From the NCBI GenBank assembly GCA_030606485.1, contig JAUWGH010000010.1, positions 1 through 64,000 on the forward strand: 64,000 nt of DNA, written 5' to 3'. The stretch's first letter is position 1. Each line of letters opens with the position of its first letter. This DNA is from Promethearchaeota archaeon. Its GTDB lineage: Archaea; Asgardarchaeota; Lokiarchaeia; Sigyniarchaeales; SOKP01. Below the pieces are notes generated by a model. That model worked only from the letters and a program-made list of their open reading frames with translations. It was not told the DNA's origin and did not search any database. A program made the position numbers and the translations under genes. Shown in pieces: positions 46,709 through 55,708 of this stretch.

Positions 46709-47431
46709 ATGAGTGAAAGAATTTATGGGAAAATGCCATTAGATTATAGTGAAATTAAGGAATTGAAAACAATTGCCAAAGTAGAATTAGGATGGGATAA
46801 GGTAATTGGAGAACTGTGGGATTCCTCAAATGCACTTCTTAGAACTGAAATTGCCAATAGAGGAAAAAATAGAGCAAAAATTTTGAAAATGAAGGAAAGG
46901 GAGAAAACTTACAAAAGACGGGAGAAATCATACCATATACTGAGTGTGGGACATCTAAAGAAAACGTTAGAATTGATAGATGAATCAGTAAAAACTCTAG
47001 GAGATGAAAAAATTAACGAGCTAGAAAAAGTAAAAGAAAATGTAGCTCCACTACGTAATGAAGCGTTGGATTTTATTAAAGAGTCTTTGTTGGAAGAAGA
47101 TATTGAACCTGAAATACCAGGTGAAATTGTAGATATTTATGAAGAATTAGTAAAAGTTGTAGAAGCTGATGGTTTTAAGGGATTAGTTAATAATATCAAG
47201 AAAAACCTGAATGAATTAATTGAAATTCGTTCTGATGAATCAAAAAATAGGGGACGTGACGAAAAACATTCTCCACTTCTGTGGTGGAAATGGCTTATTG
47301 TCGCAGGAATTGTTGGGGCGGGAGTGGCTGTACTTATACCGTGCTTGATATGGCATAAATGTTCATGGTTAATAGCAATTGCCAGTAGGGTTGCTTATTG
47401 GATTATTGAAGTTATTAAAACGGGTTGTTAA
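46709..47431 (+). CDS. helical protein with C-terminal membrane and Cys segment
   Basis: Start chosen at ATG 46709 (MSERIYGKMPLDYSEIK) since GGGGTGA lies 5 bases upstream. About 190 residues of charged helices (KTLELIDESVKTLGDEKINE; EIVDIYEELVKVVEADGFKG) are followed by a membrane segment LLWWKWLIVAGIVGAGVAVL and a Cys-containing hydrophobic end (IPCLIWHKCSWLIAIASRVA ... VIKTGC). The layout, a soluble helical head plus a short Cys-bearing membrane tail, parallels the protein at 52027-52857 and loosely the halocin-like genes. A large beta-sandwich protein gene lies nearby in both cases. Toxin or pore-former is possible, but no family evidence exists. Confidence 0.65.
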   Translation: MSERIYGKMPLDYSEIKELKTIAKVELGWDKVIGELWDSSNALLRTEIANRGKNRAKILKMKEREKTYKRREKSYHILSVGHLKKTLELIDESVKTLGDEKINELEKVKENVAPLRNEALDFIKESLLEEDIEPEIPGEIVDIYEELVKVVEADGFKGLVNNIKKNLNELIEIRSDESKNRGRDEKHSPLLWWKWLIVAGIVGAGVAVLIPCLIWHKCSWLIAIASRVAYWIIEVIKTGC

Positions 47432-47552
47432 ATAACAGCTCTTAGGATATCTAGAATTTTAATTTAATTTTTTTTTCTAATTTATCTTTAATATATGAAA
47501 TCTTTATTTGTAAATTATCTAAGAAGCTATACTCTGGAATATGTTCTGTGTC

Positions 47553-47681
47553 TTAATGTTCTCTAATTCGATTATGTACACTTGAATTTAAAAAATCTAT
47601 ACTCATCCTAAGTAAATTTAAATAATTACCTAGTGAATCTCCTTTCAATTGATCTTCTTTCTTAATTTCTTCTCTCTTCAT
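47553..47681 (-). CDS. micro-protein, second gene of a coupled pair
   Basis: 42 codons (MKREEIKKEDQLKGDSLGNY ... VHNRIREH). Its ATG overlaps the TGA of the upstream micro-gene by ATGA, the hallmark of translational coupling, which strongly supports both. Acidic/basic helical composition; no membrane span; no family. Confidence 0.55.
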   Translation of the reverse strand: MKREEIKKEDQLKGDSLGNYLNLLRMSIDFLNSSVHNRIREH

Positions 47682-47815
47682 ATAGATAATAATGCGTTAG
47701 ATTGTATAATTCTAAATATGCTTTTGCCCTCATAAGCAGTCATGCTGGGAATATCATATCTTAAAATTGGTACTGAAGCATCTTTCTCAAATTTCATTAA
47801 AGGTTCTTCTGACAT
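47678..47815 (-). CDS. micro-protein, first gene of a coupled pair
   Basis: 45 codons from ATG 47815 (MSEEPLMKFEKDASVPILRY ... AYEGKSIFRIIQSNALLSI), with GAGATGAT about 7 bases upstream. It is followed by an ATGA-overlapping second micro-gene. Repeat region B, homologous to the upstream regions of the rhodanese/halocin-like gene and of the beta-sandwich gene, begins about 80 bp upstream, so it is probably expressed under the same control. Confidence 0.55.
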   Translation of the reverse strand: MSEEPLMKFEKDASVPILRYDIPSMTAYEGKSIFRIIQSNALLSI

Positions 47816-47892
47816 ATAATATCATCTCTACTCTTAATTAGATTTCTCTATAATATGGAATTTTACTTTAATGAAAATAAAGTAAAAATCAC

Positions 47893-48170
47893 TCTTTTCA
47901 ATATACCATTTCATTTTTTTATCAATTTTCTAATATCTTATACATTTAAGTCAAATTTTTAACTATAAAATTTTCCGTTTGCATTTTTCATTAAGTAGAT
48001 ATTTAAATATAACTGACAACATATGAATACAACGAATCTACTATGAGATCTCCACAAGGTAAGATCATAAAATTCTAAATAATTGGGAATTCATAATTAA
48101 ATGTTTAACTAAATTTAATAATTGAATTATTATAAAAAATTAATGAATAGATGTCAGAAACTTTTATTTT
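47893..48170 (-). promoter_or_regulatory. duplicated upstream region B
   Basis: About 280 bp in register with region C (49649-49930) and with A. Shared blocks include ACTCTTTTCAATAT-CCATTTCATTTT, ATAAAATTTTC, TATTTAAATATAACTGACAA, GAATACAACGAATCT and TTAATAATTGAATTATTATA. It lies upstream of the coupled micro-genes (start 47815) and directly after the stop of the beta-sandwich gene. It lacks the terminal ATATGGCAAC. Confidence 0.7.
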
Positions 48171-48180
48171 ATCTGCTTAC

Positions 48181-49539
48181 TTATCTAATATTCATAGTAT
48201 GCCAGGTGTAATCTGTTCTGGTGTGGGCTCCATCGCTAATTATCGTCTTATCGCTAACAGATAATCTCAACATGTATGGACCTTTACTTAATCCACTAAT
48301 GTTCCAGATTCCAAGTTGACCGTTGATTACAGGTGTGTGGTTTCCTGTAGGAGGATAAGAAATTCCAGCATTGGTCAATTCCGTTTGGCTGCATCCTACC
48401 CAATGGAGATTATAAGCCATAAAATAGTCGTCAGAAGCAGTGCCTTGAATTTGGATGCTCGTCCCATCAGCTTTATTGAGAATTCCACACGATGCGGGAG
48501 TAGATATTTCGGCTGGTGGAGTAATGGGTGTATTGTGCAGAAATACAAGTTGAGTGTCTTGGAAAGTATTTTCATTTTCATCCCATACAACCAGAATGAC
48601 CGTGTGGATACCTTCTATGTTTTGTGTGTTCCATTTAGCAATTGAGCCATCCCAAACCCGATTTGTTCCTTCTGCAATGGTGGTAAATGGATCAGAACCG
48701 CTCTGACCTAACCGAGGATCGCTGGAATCGATAAATCCTATGCCATAGCTAAGTCTCCATTTAACGACCTTTGCACCCCAAATTCTACCAAATATTGTAG
48801 TATTGCCTCCAAAAGGTCGATCATCGATCCCTCCATAGGAAGCTAGTCCAGATGCTTTAATATCGGCGATGGGTACAGGTCCAACCTTGTTTATTGCAGC
48901 TGTAACATAATCGATCTCTATTGTATACTCCTTTCCTCTGTGATAACAATAGGGAGGACAATCATGTGGGATCCCCCACACATCTTGATCTATTTCAGTC
49001 TCGTGAATGACCACGCCTTGAGGATTTCTGACAGTAAAGATTACATCTGGTAGTGGTATGAAATATCTTATTCTTTCTGGTTCATCTCGATCGAAGTCTG
49101 TATCATCAAACCAAATGTTGAATTCGCCAGCCGCGTCAGTAATATCCTCGTCCAATGGATCTTTATACTGTCCGTCACTATCAAACGCCTTAACAGTTAA
49201 TCCTTGTAAGGGTTCACCACTCATTTTATCTAGAACTCGACCCTTGAGATGCCAATCTTTAGGCGATGGAATGCAGATAACTATCCAATCTGCCACATCT
49301 ACAACTGTACCAACCATAACACCAATTTCTTTGGACGACAGGATAGTGTTTCGATAGGACATTTTGATAAATCTAGGCTTATGTTCAGAACCGCATTCGA
49401 AGTCGAAATTCCCTTGTTTATTTGAGACGGCAGAACCAAGAAAGGTTCCCTTTTCATCGTACGCTTTTACTTTTAACCCTTCCAATGGTTTATCTTTTTG
49501 TCCTAGAATTCTACCTTTAAATCGGTATTTTATATCCAT
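48181..49539 (-). CDS. beta-sandwich protein with carboxypeptidase-regulatory-like repeats
   Basis: GGAGGG six bases before the ATG supports the start. Two N-terminal transthyretin/CarboxypepD_reg-like repeats are visible (FKGRILGQKDKPLEGLKVKA ... NKQGNFDFE; LKGRVLDKMSGEPLQGLTVK ... DAAGEFNIW). A region with IDDRPFGGNTTIFGRIWG follows, the same DRPFGG...WG element as in the protein at 52988-55597, and then an Ig-like end (HTVILVVWDENENTFQDTQL). There is no signal peptide or membrane span. Repeats B and C flank this gene as direct repeats. A structural or binding role is likely; nothing indicates an enzyme. GC content is slightly higher than that of neighbouring genes. Confidence 0.7.
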   Translation of the reverse strand: MDIKYRFKGRILGQKDKPLEGLKVKAYDEKGTFLGSAVSNKQGNFDFECGSEHKPRFIKMSYRNTILSSKEIGVMVGTVVDVADWIVICIPSPKDWHLKGRVLDKMSGEPLQGLTVKAFDSDGQYKDPLDEDITDAAGEFNIWFDDTDFDRDEPERIRYFIPLPDVIFTVRNPQGVVIHETEIDQDVWGIPHDCPPYCYHRGKEYTIEIDYVTAAINKVGPVPIADIKASGLASYGGIDDRPFGGNTTIFGRIWGAKVVKWRLSYGIGFIDSSDPRLGQSGSDPFTTIAEGTNRVWDGSIAKWNTQNIEGIHTVILVVWDENENTFQDTQLVFLHNTPITPPAEISTPASCGILNKADGTSIQIQGTASDDYFMAYNLHWVGCSQTELTNAGISYPPTGNHTPVINGQLGIWNISGLSKGPYMLRLSVSDKTIISDGAHTRTDYTWHTMNIR

Positions 49540-49648
49540 TTGGTTTCCCTCCTATAATTTAAATAAGCTTGATTTGTTCGCTCAACGTCATAGAGGTTAA
49601 TTCCCATCAATTTATAAGTAAGTATATCCAATATTTTTTTGAGTTTCT

Positions 49649-49950
49649 CGCTCTTTTCAATATGCCATTTCATTTTATTATCAATTTTTTAATATTTTAT
49701 ATATTTAAGTCAAATTTTTTATTATAAAATTTTCAGTTAGCAACTTTCAGTAAATTATTATTTAAATATAACTGACAAGAAATGAATACAACGAATCTGC
49801 TATGAGATCTTCACAAAGCAAGATCACAAAATTTTAAATGACTGGGAAATCATAATTAGATGTTTAACTAAATTTAATAATTGAATTATTATAAAAAATT
49901 AATGAATAAATATCAGAAAATTTTATTTTTTTGATTTCTGATATGGCAAC
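49649..49950 (-). promoter_or_regulatory. duplicated upstream region C
   Basis: Homologous to B and A over 240-280 bp, upstream of the beta-sandwich gene. It contains TATTTAAATATAACTGACAA and ends distally with TTTCTGATATGGCAAC, as region A does (TTTATGATATGGCAAC). A second TATA-like run (TTAAATATATAAAATATT on the minus strand) lies near 49681-49698. Confidence 0.7.
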
Positions 49951-50396
49951 ATTTTAAATGTTTTAGATTGGGTGCATAATTTATCTTCATATTAAAGATT
50001 TTATACTCAATATGAAGAATTTATTTAATTAATGAAAAAATTAGAAATTAAATTAAAAGTAAGCTAATCGAGTGAAACTAAAATGTACACTAAATGAATT
50101 TTTTAGCTAAGCTAAATTTGTTAATTAGAAACTCAATAGAGAGAAAATATATAATACATTTCATAATTTAATTCGAAATCTCGATTTTTAGCAATTTCAC
50201 TGTATCGATATTTTTTCAGTTTGATTTAAATATCATATTATAATTATGGGAGTAATACATCACAAAAAATTTCTATATTTCTCCCATATTATCTCTCTTC
50301 TAATTTATTATCTTTCTTAGTTTCTTGAGAATCTTTTCAAATAAATATCTGAAATTCATTTTTTTTTATGATTATTAATTTCGAGATATAAAAAAA
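49951..50396. other. intergenic between divergent regions C and E
   Basis: AT-rich spacer separating the minus-strand upstream region C from the plus-strand region E. I see no ORF or structured repeat. Confidence 0.5.
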
Positions 50397-50642
50397 GATG
50401 CCATATTATAAATAGAAAAATAAAAGTTATATGACCATTTCAGCTAAAAATTTTATTATAAATTAATAATAAAACGAGGTTAAAAATTTTAAGACATTTT
50501 TAAAATCTTTTAAATTTGTGAGATTTAATCTTATATAAGGTTTAATTTAGTTTCATTTTGATTAAAAATTGTCATATGTATTTAAAAAGGAAAATGTACC
50601 ATGCGTTATTATTGAAAATTTTAAGAAAAAAAATAATTTAAT
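50397..50642 (+). promoter_or_regulatory. duplicated upstream region E
   Basis: Homologous to D over about 240 bp (TGCCATATTATAAAT at its start; GTCATATGTATTTAAAAAGGAAAAT near its end), upstream of the membrane protein gene at 50673. Differences are mainly point changes, so the duplication is fairly old or the sequence is under selection. Confidence 0.7.
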
Positions 50643-50672
50643 TTATAATTACAAATTAATAGGTTATTAAAT

Positions 50673-51128
50673 ATGGGAGAAATGGAAATGGTGATTGGAC
50701 GACGGATTAAGATAACTTGTATTCTTGGAGATATTCTAATCATAATTGGCTGGTTTACTCCTTATTTCTATGGTTTGATTTTGGAAATTCATACCTACCA
50801 ATGGATGTGGGGGTTTAAATCAGCTAATGGTGTTATGGAGATGTTACCATTGGAAGGGGATATTTTAACGTTGTTTATACTGGCTATAATCATTTTGATA
50901 TTGGTCATTATAAACTTGATAATTTGTTTCCTTATGAGAAAACTAAAAGATAAAAGGCTAATGGGCATTCTAAAGATAATAATAGGAGTTATTATAATTA
51001 TTTTAGTAATATTACCTCTTATAATTACTCCTACGCTATTAACAAACTATACTCTTTTCGTGGGATTCTATCTAATGATAATTGGTGCTATTTTCGTAAT
51101 CATTGTTGGCGTACGTGTTATTAGGTAA
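50673..51128 (+). CDS. four-span membrane protein
   Basis: 151 residues. A span near the start (LGDILIIIGWFTPYFYGLIL), an extracellular-type loop (HTYQWMWGFKSANGVMEML), then three spans (LFILAIIILILVIINLIICF; LKIIIGVIIIILVILPLIIT; LFVGFYLMIIGAIFVIIVGV). Several in-frame ATGs lie within the first 16 bases; I take the first. The gene sits behind upstream region E, the counterpart of D. No family recognised. Confidence 0.6.
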   Translation: MGEMEMVIGRRIKITCILGDILIIIGWFTPYFYGLILEIHTYQWMWGFKSANGVMEMLPLEGDILTLFILAIIILILVIINLIICFLMRKLKDKRLMGILKIIIGVIIIILVILPLIITPTLLTNYTLFVGFYLMIIGAIFVIIVGVRVIR

Positions 51129-51480
51129 TGATAAAGAATTTAATATATTAAAACTTAAATCTAAATATTTTTTTTCAATTCTTTTTTTATTAGTTTTTAT
51201 AAAAAAAGAAAATGAGTATCGTTTGATTGTTACATTCCCTACGATTGAAATTGATGTTTATTTAATTACACCTCATAACTATGAATTTATCGAAAAAGAT
51301 ATTGATTTAGAAGTCTTTAATGATGAAGATTGTACAGTAAGAAATTACAAAGAAGAACGGCGTTTAAAAAGAAATCTTTTTAAAATTAAAAGTAACTATA
51401 TGCTCCGTTTATCTTTTTTATTTCCTAAAAAAAATCATCATTATAAAATTAAATTTAATACTCAAAAAATAGTGATATAA
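51115..51480 (+). CDS. small protein with N-terminal hydrophobic segment
   Basis: The frame overlaps the end of the preceding membrane protein gene; GTG 51115 is the likeliest start, with TTG 51103 also possible. A hydrophobic stretch (YFFSILFLLVFI) is followed by a beta-rich domain (YRLIVTFPTIEIDVYLITPH; DIDLEVFNDEDCTVRNY; YMLRLSFLFPKKNHHYKIKF). It could be anchored or secreted. Overlap suggests coexpression with the gene before it. Unknown family. Confidence 0.45.
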   Translation: MLLGNDKEFNILKLKSKYFFSILFLLVFIKKENEYRLIVTFPTIEIDVYLITPHNYEFIEKDIDLEVFNDEDCTVRNYKEERRLKRNLFKIKSNYMLRLSFLFPKKNHHYKIKFNTQKIVI

Positions 51481-52026
51481 AATATTAAAAACATAAAAGT
51501 ATTTCATAGTAAAATATAATAAATGAGTAGAGACATTATATGGAATAAATAATTTCTTTGAGGAATTTCCTTTAATAAGATCTTAAATTTTTATGAGAGG
51601 GATTTTACAATCCCCATAAATATAGAATAAGGTTATTAAAATGGAAGAAAATTTTATATTCGATATTTTAACTAACGCTTTTTTCTATTCTTTCTTAATA
51701 TATCTTTCGACCTAATCTTTAAGATAAAGAGATATGGAAATATTTTAGGAGGTAGATTATTTCCTAGATAAAATTCTTCTGAATACCATATTATAAATTT
51801 TTCAAAAAAATAATGTCATATTACAACTAAAAAAATAAAGCTTTAAAATATTTATATATTTAATTTTTCCATTTAATTTATTTTTTGAACGTTGTTAAAT
51901 CTATAAATTTATGAATATATGCTTTTTAAGGCTCATAATATTGAGGTGCAAGGCTTTCATAGTAATTTTATAATATTTTTTTTTTGTCATATATATTTAA
52001 ATAAAAAAATAAATAAAAATCAAAAT
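51481..52026. other. intergenic with duplicated leader elements
   Basis: Contains ACCATATTATAAATTTTT near 51785, resembling the starts of regions D and E, and the inverted repeat partner of 42258-42340 at 51880-51965. The frame upstream of 52027 is open but low in complexity and is probably leader, not coding. Confidence 0.45.
51880..51965. repeat. repeat shared in inverted orientation with 42258-42340
   Basis: The reverse complement of GAACGTTGTTAAATCTATAA and AAGGCTCATAATATTGAGG aligns with the plus-strand copy at 42258-42340. It is located just before the gene at 52027. Confidence 0.6.
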
Positions 52027-52857
52027 ATGAAATCAAATAAACTTCAAAGAATAGGGAAATATAAATCTGAGAGTGGTGGCGTCATACGCTTTATTATTGA
52101 CATTGACCACGCTAAAGAATACGAATTGGATGAAGCCTTGAGTTTTTTTATTTCAGCTACCAATGATTTTGCAAGAGGTAAGGATCATTGGTTTAATGCA
52201 GATAAAGCGAAAATGCTCAAAAAGCCTGAAAAAGAAACAAAATTTAAAAAGCTATTAATGGAAGACAACGCAAAAGGCTTGGAGAAAGTTAAGAAAGCTA
52301 AAATGCTGATAAAAAAGCCACTTGACAATTTTAAAAATATTGAAAAAAAAATGAAAGTATCACATGAAGAATTTAAAAAAAACATGAACAAACGTGAAGC
52401 AGAGCTTAAAGAAAATTTAATGGTTGCAAATTTATCTCTCGATGAAATAAAAATTATCTTAGAAGAATTTACTAAGAGTAGAAAAATATTTGAAATTGAA
52501 GGAAGACAAGGACTTATTAAACACCTGAGCAATCAATTCGAAGAATTGGAGGAACTTTGCTCTGACCCTAGTAAAGGTTGGAAACGTGCTAGTGTTACAT
52601 GTGTTATTTGTATAATCATCCTGTTAATTTTAGCCATCGGTTTTATCGTGACAACAATTATTATTATTTCGTATATAGTCAACTGGAATACGAAGGAAAT
52701 TCATGATCTGAAAAATGAATCCCCAGCATGTAAAATCGATGAAATGACACCTGAGGGTAAAGAATATTTTAAAACTTTCGAAGAAGCAGACCATTACTTT
52801 AAAAATAAAGGATTTAATGGATGTGCGTGGTGTATGCCCCAATATCATACTGATTAA
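52027..52857 (+). CDS. helical membrane protein with Ada-like C-terminal Cys module
   Basis: Start taken at ATG 52027 (MKSNKLQRIGKYKSESGG); the longer frame to 51919 is AT-rich leader. A head domain (VIRFIIDIDHAKEYELDEAL) precedes a long Lys/Glu coiled coil (about residues 65-170), one strong membrane span (TCVICIIILLILAIGFIVTT) and an exposed end. There SPACKIDEMT, YFKTFEEADHYFKNKGFNGC and AWCMPQYHTD form a Cys...CxxC pattern like the Ada metal-binding module. It pairs with the large beta-sandwich gene 130 bp downstream, just as the protein at 46709 sits near a related beta-sandwich gene. Function unknown. Confidence 0.65.
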   Translation: MKSNKLQRIGKYKSESGGVIRFIIDIDHAKEYELDEALSFFISATNDFARGKDHWFNADKAKMLKKPEKETKFKKLLMEDNAKGLEKVKKAKMLIKKPLDNFKNIEKKMKVSHEEFKKNMNKREAELKENLMVANLSLDEIKIILEEFTKSRKIFEIEGRQGLIKHLSNQFEELEELCSDPSKGWKRASVTCVICIIILLILAIGFIVTTIIIISYIVNWNTKEIHDLKNESPACKIDEMTPEGKEYFKTFEEADHYFKNKGFNGCAWCMPQYHTD

Positions 52858-52987
52858 ATTCAACATCAAATTATTTAATGCTGAGTTGAGAAAATAAATT
52901 ATAAAATATATAGTACTATCAAAAAAAAATCGATTTTAATTTATTAAAATATTAAGGAGGGTAAAAAAACATAAAGAGGGATAAAAA

Positions 52988-55597
52988 ATGGATGTAAAAA
53001 AGAAAGGATTTATAATTTACGGAAAAGTCTTAGGAAAAGTAAGCAAAAAAGGGATTACTAGCTTGACAGTTGAAGCATTGGATAAAGATCTATTATTTGA
53101 TGATCGTTTGGGCACTGCAATTACTAATAAAGATGGTAATTTTGAAATTCTGTATGATAAAGAAGATTTTCAAGAACTTTTTCTTGATTTAAAACCAGAT
53201 ATATATTTAAGGGTGAAAAATCCAAAGGGAGAAATCATATATACCACAGAAGACAAGATCAAATATGGGGTTATAGGGGTAGAAGAGTTTAATATAGTTA
53301 TTTCAGAAAAATTGATCGAAAAAATAGAAGTTGAAAGCGAAAGGCTACAATTTAAGAAATTAACGGATATCAATCCTAATTACTTTGGAAATATAATCGA
53401 TAAGAAACTCGCAATTCAATATCTCCCTGTATATGAAATGACAAATAATGTTAAATACGAAGAGTTAGTATGCGTGGGTTCTTATCCTGAAGATAATATA
53501 CTAATGGCTATTATTGAAGTAAAATTGCCTTATGGTTATAAGGGATCACTATGTAAAGCAGGTAGCAAGGAATATGTAGGTTTTTATATTGATTACAATG
53601 ATGGCGTCGGTTTTGTAAGTGTGGGCGCAATAACAGAGGTAAATGTTCATGATATTTCTTTTGTTGATGGAGGACATCTTTTTTATGCTGTACGCAAATC
53701 TTTCATTCCCAAGGATTATTTTAAATGCAATAAATCACAAATAGTTAAAGTGAGGGCGATTTTATCTTGGGAACAATTACCAACGGGTCCTAATTTCGAA
53801 CCAGTATGGGGAAATGTTGTTGATACATGGATTCAGATTAAACCAATATATCCAATTTTTTATTCTATCCCCCAATTTAAACTTTTACCAGAAGTAGAAA
53901 TAAAACCTATTGGATTAATTCCTTCTGTTGAAAAGTTTGTAATTGCAGGGGATAAAGAAGAAATTATAGAATTAATAAATAAATCCATCGAAGCGGAAAA
54001 GAGAATAAAAGAAGAAGGAAAAGTTGAAGTAGAGCGGCTTGAATTTAAGAAGATGATTATGAAAAATCCAAATTACTTCGGCTCGATTACTGAATCTACA
54101 GATAAAAATAAGATTTTCAGAGTGATACGCCATCTTCCCCCAGATACTATCAAAATTTTACTCCCTAAACTTACAATTGATCCTAACATGCTTGTACCAG
54201 TAAAATTTTATATTCTGAAAACAATGTATGAAGAATTAAAATGTATCGGACTCTATCCTAATGGTGATCTTTTGGAAGCAGTTATAGAGATTAAATTGCC
54301 GTACGGGTTTAATGGTGATTTATGTACTCTAGGTAGTAAAGAGTATGTTGCTTTTTATATCGATTGGGGTTCAGGTTATAAGCATGTAGCTACATCGACG
54401 GTGGGAGTTCACGACATCCCCGTTGTAAATGATAAACATCTTTTCTATGCCGTAAAGGCAAAAATTCCTAATATAAAATCAAAATTGAAAGATTGTCCTA
54501 TTGAAAATATTGTAAAAGTCAAGGCAATATTATCTTGGAATGAAGACCCAACCCCCTATGGGCATATTTATAAACCAACATGGGGAAATGTATTAATAAG
54601 GAATATCCAGATAAGGCCAAAAGATGGAGTAAGCGTTAAATGTGATATTGAAATTGTCAATGAAGTGCATATTGATGAAATAAGTCAAAGTGGTATTAAT
54701 GAAGGGCTTGCCATTAAGATTGATGCGTCAAACAATGCAGTTCCATTGATATATGATAGACCTTTTGGAGGTATCATTGCATGTTGGGGGAATATAAATG
54801 TTTGGGGTGCAGCATATTACAGATTTAGATATAGCAATGATGAGGGTATTACTTGGAAAAATATTACGGATGAGAGGAAAGCACGTAATACATTTCCTTT
54901 GTTACCTGTTATCACAAGAACTCCAGATAGTAATGGATGGTTTAGTAAGAGTGAATATGATACTGATATAGATAACTATAGTCTTGCTCCCTTGGTACAT
55001 TGGAGGAGTTATGGAAAGGATAATAAATATTTGCTAAAGCTTGAATTAGCAGATGCAGAGAAAAATCCACTTCCTGGACAAACAACTGATGTCTCACTTA
55101 TACTGGATAATAGAGAACCTGAACTTTTTACGTTTGGTGGAACTCCACCCCCAACACTGCCTACTAAAGGTGTTACTGTCAAAGATAGCGAAGGAAATTA
55201 TAAAAAATGTGATGCATTTATCGGAAATAAGGACTGGGAAGTATCTTTAATCTTTATCTATGGTAATTTCAGAGATGACTATTTTAAAAAATTTCGATTA
55301 AAAATATTTGGAGGAAATATTTCAGAGTCTGGTGAACAAATAGGTGAAGAAGTTCGATATGATGATCCAATTCCAGGTGTTGATGAACAAGGCATTATTG
55401 GTGCCATCGATGGAGGACTTGGTCAAGAGATTGGAAATTTAAATTTATGTCCTGATAAAATAAAGTGCGCTTACGGTATAGAACTCACGATTTGGGATAG
55501 ATCGATTGTGGGCTCTGTTAGAGGATATGAATTTAATACATATAATCACGGAAAAGATGCTTTTGTAACCTTTGATTGGGACCCCAAAGGTTGTTAA
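52988..55597 (+). CDS. large beta-sandwich protein with internal duplication
   Basis: 869 residues with GAGGGAT upstream of the ATG. The N-terminus is a transthyretin-like repeat (IIYGKVLGKVSKKGITSLTV ... NKDGNFEILYD). Two copies of an about 200-residue domain follow: YEELVCVGSYPEDNILMAII with EVKLPYGYKGSLCKAGSKEY, and YEELKCIGLYPNGDLLEAVI with EIKLPYGFNGDLCTLGSKEY, each ending in a VHDI...HLFYAV motif. A third part has YDRPFGGIIACWGNINVWG, shared with the gene at 48181. There is no signal peptide, membrane span or catalytic motif. Probably a scaffold or binding protein working with the membrane protein encoded just upstream. Confidence 0.7.
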   Translation: MDVKKKGFIIYGKVLGKVSKKGITSLTVEALDKDLLFDDRLGTAITNKDGNFEILYDKEDFQELFLDLKPDIYLRVKNPKGEIIYTTEDKIKYGVIGVEEFNIVISEKLIEKIEVESERLQFKKLTDINPNYFGNIIDKKLAIQYLPVYEMTNNVKYEELVCVGSYPEDNILMAIIEVKLPYGYKGSLCKAGSKEYVGFYIDYNDGVGFVSVGAITEVNVHDISFVDGGHLFYAVRKSFIPKDYFKCNKSQIVKVRAILSWEQLPTGPNFEPVWGNVVDTWIQIKPIYPIFYSIPQFKLLPEVEIKPIGLIPSVEKFVIAGDKEEIIELINKSIEAEKRIKEEGKVEVERLEFKKMIMKNPNYFGSITESTDKNKIFRVIRHLPPDTIKILLPKLTIDPNMLVPVKFYILKTMYEELKCIGLYPNGDLLEAVIEIKLPYGFNGDLCTLGSKEYVAFYIDWGSGYKHVATSTVGVHDIPVVNDKHLFYAVKAKIPNIKSKLKDCPIENIVKVKAILSWNEDPTPYGHIYKPTWGNVLIRNIQIRPKDGVSVKCDIEIVNEVHIDEISQSGINEGLAIKIDASNNAVPLIYDRPFGGIIACWGNINVWGAAYYRFRYSNDEGITWKNITDERKARNTFPLLPVITRTPDSNGWFSKSEYDTDIDNYSLAPLVHWRSYGKDNKYLLKLELADAEKNPLPGQTTDVSLILDNREPELFTFGGTPPPTLPTKGVTVKDSEGNYKKCDAFIGNKDWEVSLIFIYGNFRDDYFKKFRLKIFGGNISESGEQIGEEVRYDDPIPGVDEQGIIGAIDGGLGQEIGNLNLCPDKIKCAYGIELTIWDRSIVGSVRGYEFNTYNHGKDAFVTFDWDPKGC

Positions 55598-55708
55598 AAG
55601 GAAGAAGAAATATAAAAAATATTGTCATAATATAGCAACTAAAAAAATAATGCTTTCATATTTAAGTAAAAAATAGATGACAAAAATGAAGTTCTATTAA
55701 ATAAGGGA

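Noticed and set aside
48316-48645. Plus-strand frames within the beta-sandwich gene
   Set aside because: The minus-strand gene has a strong ribosome-binding site and recognised domains; the plus frames have neither.
52185-52532. Minus-strand frame over the 52027 gene
   Set aside because: Ser/Phe/Leu-rich shadow of a Lys/Glu coiled coil.
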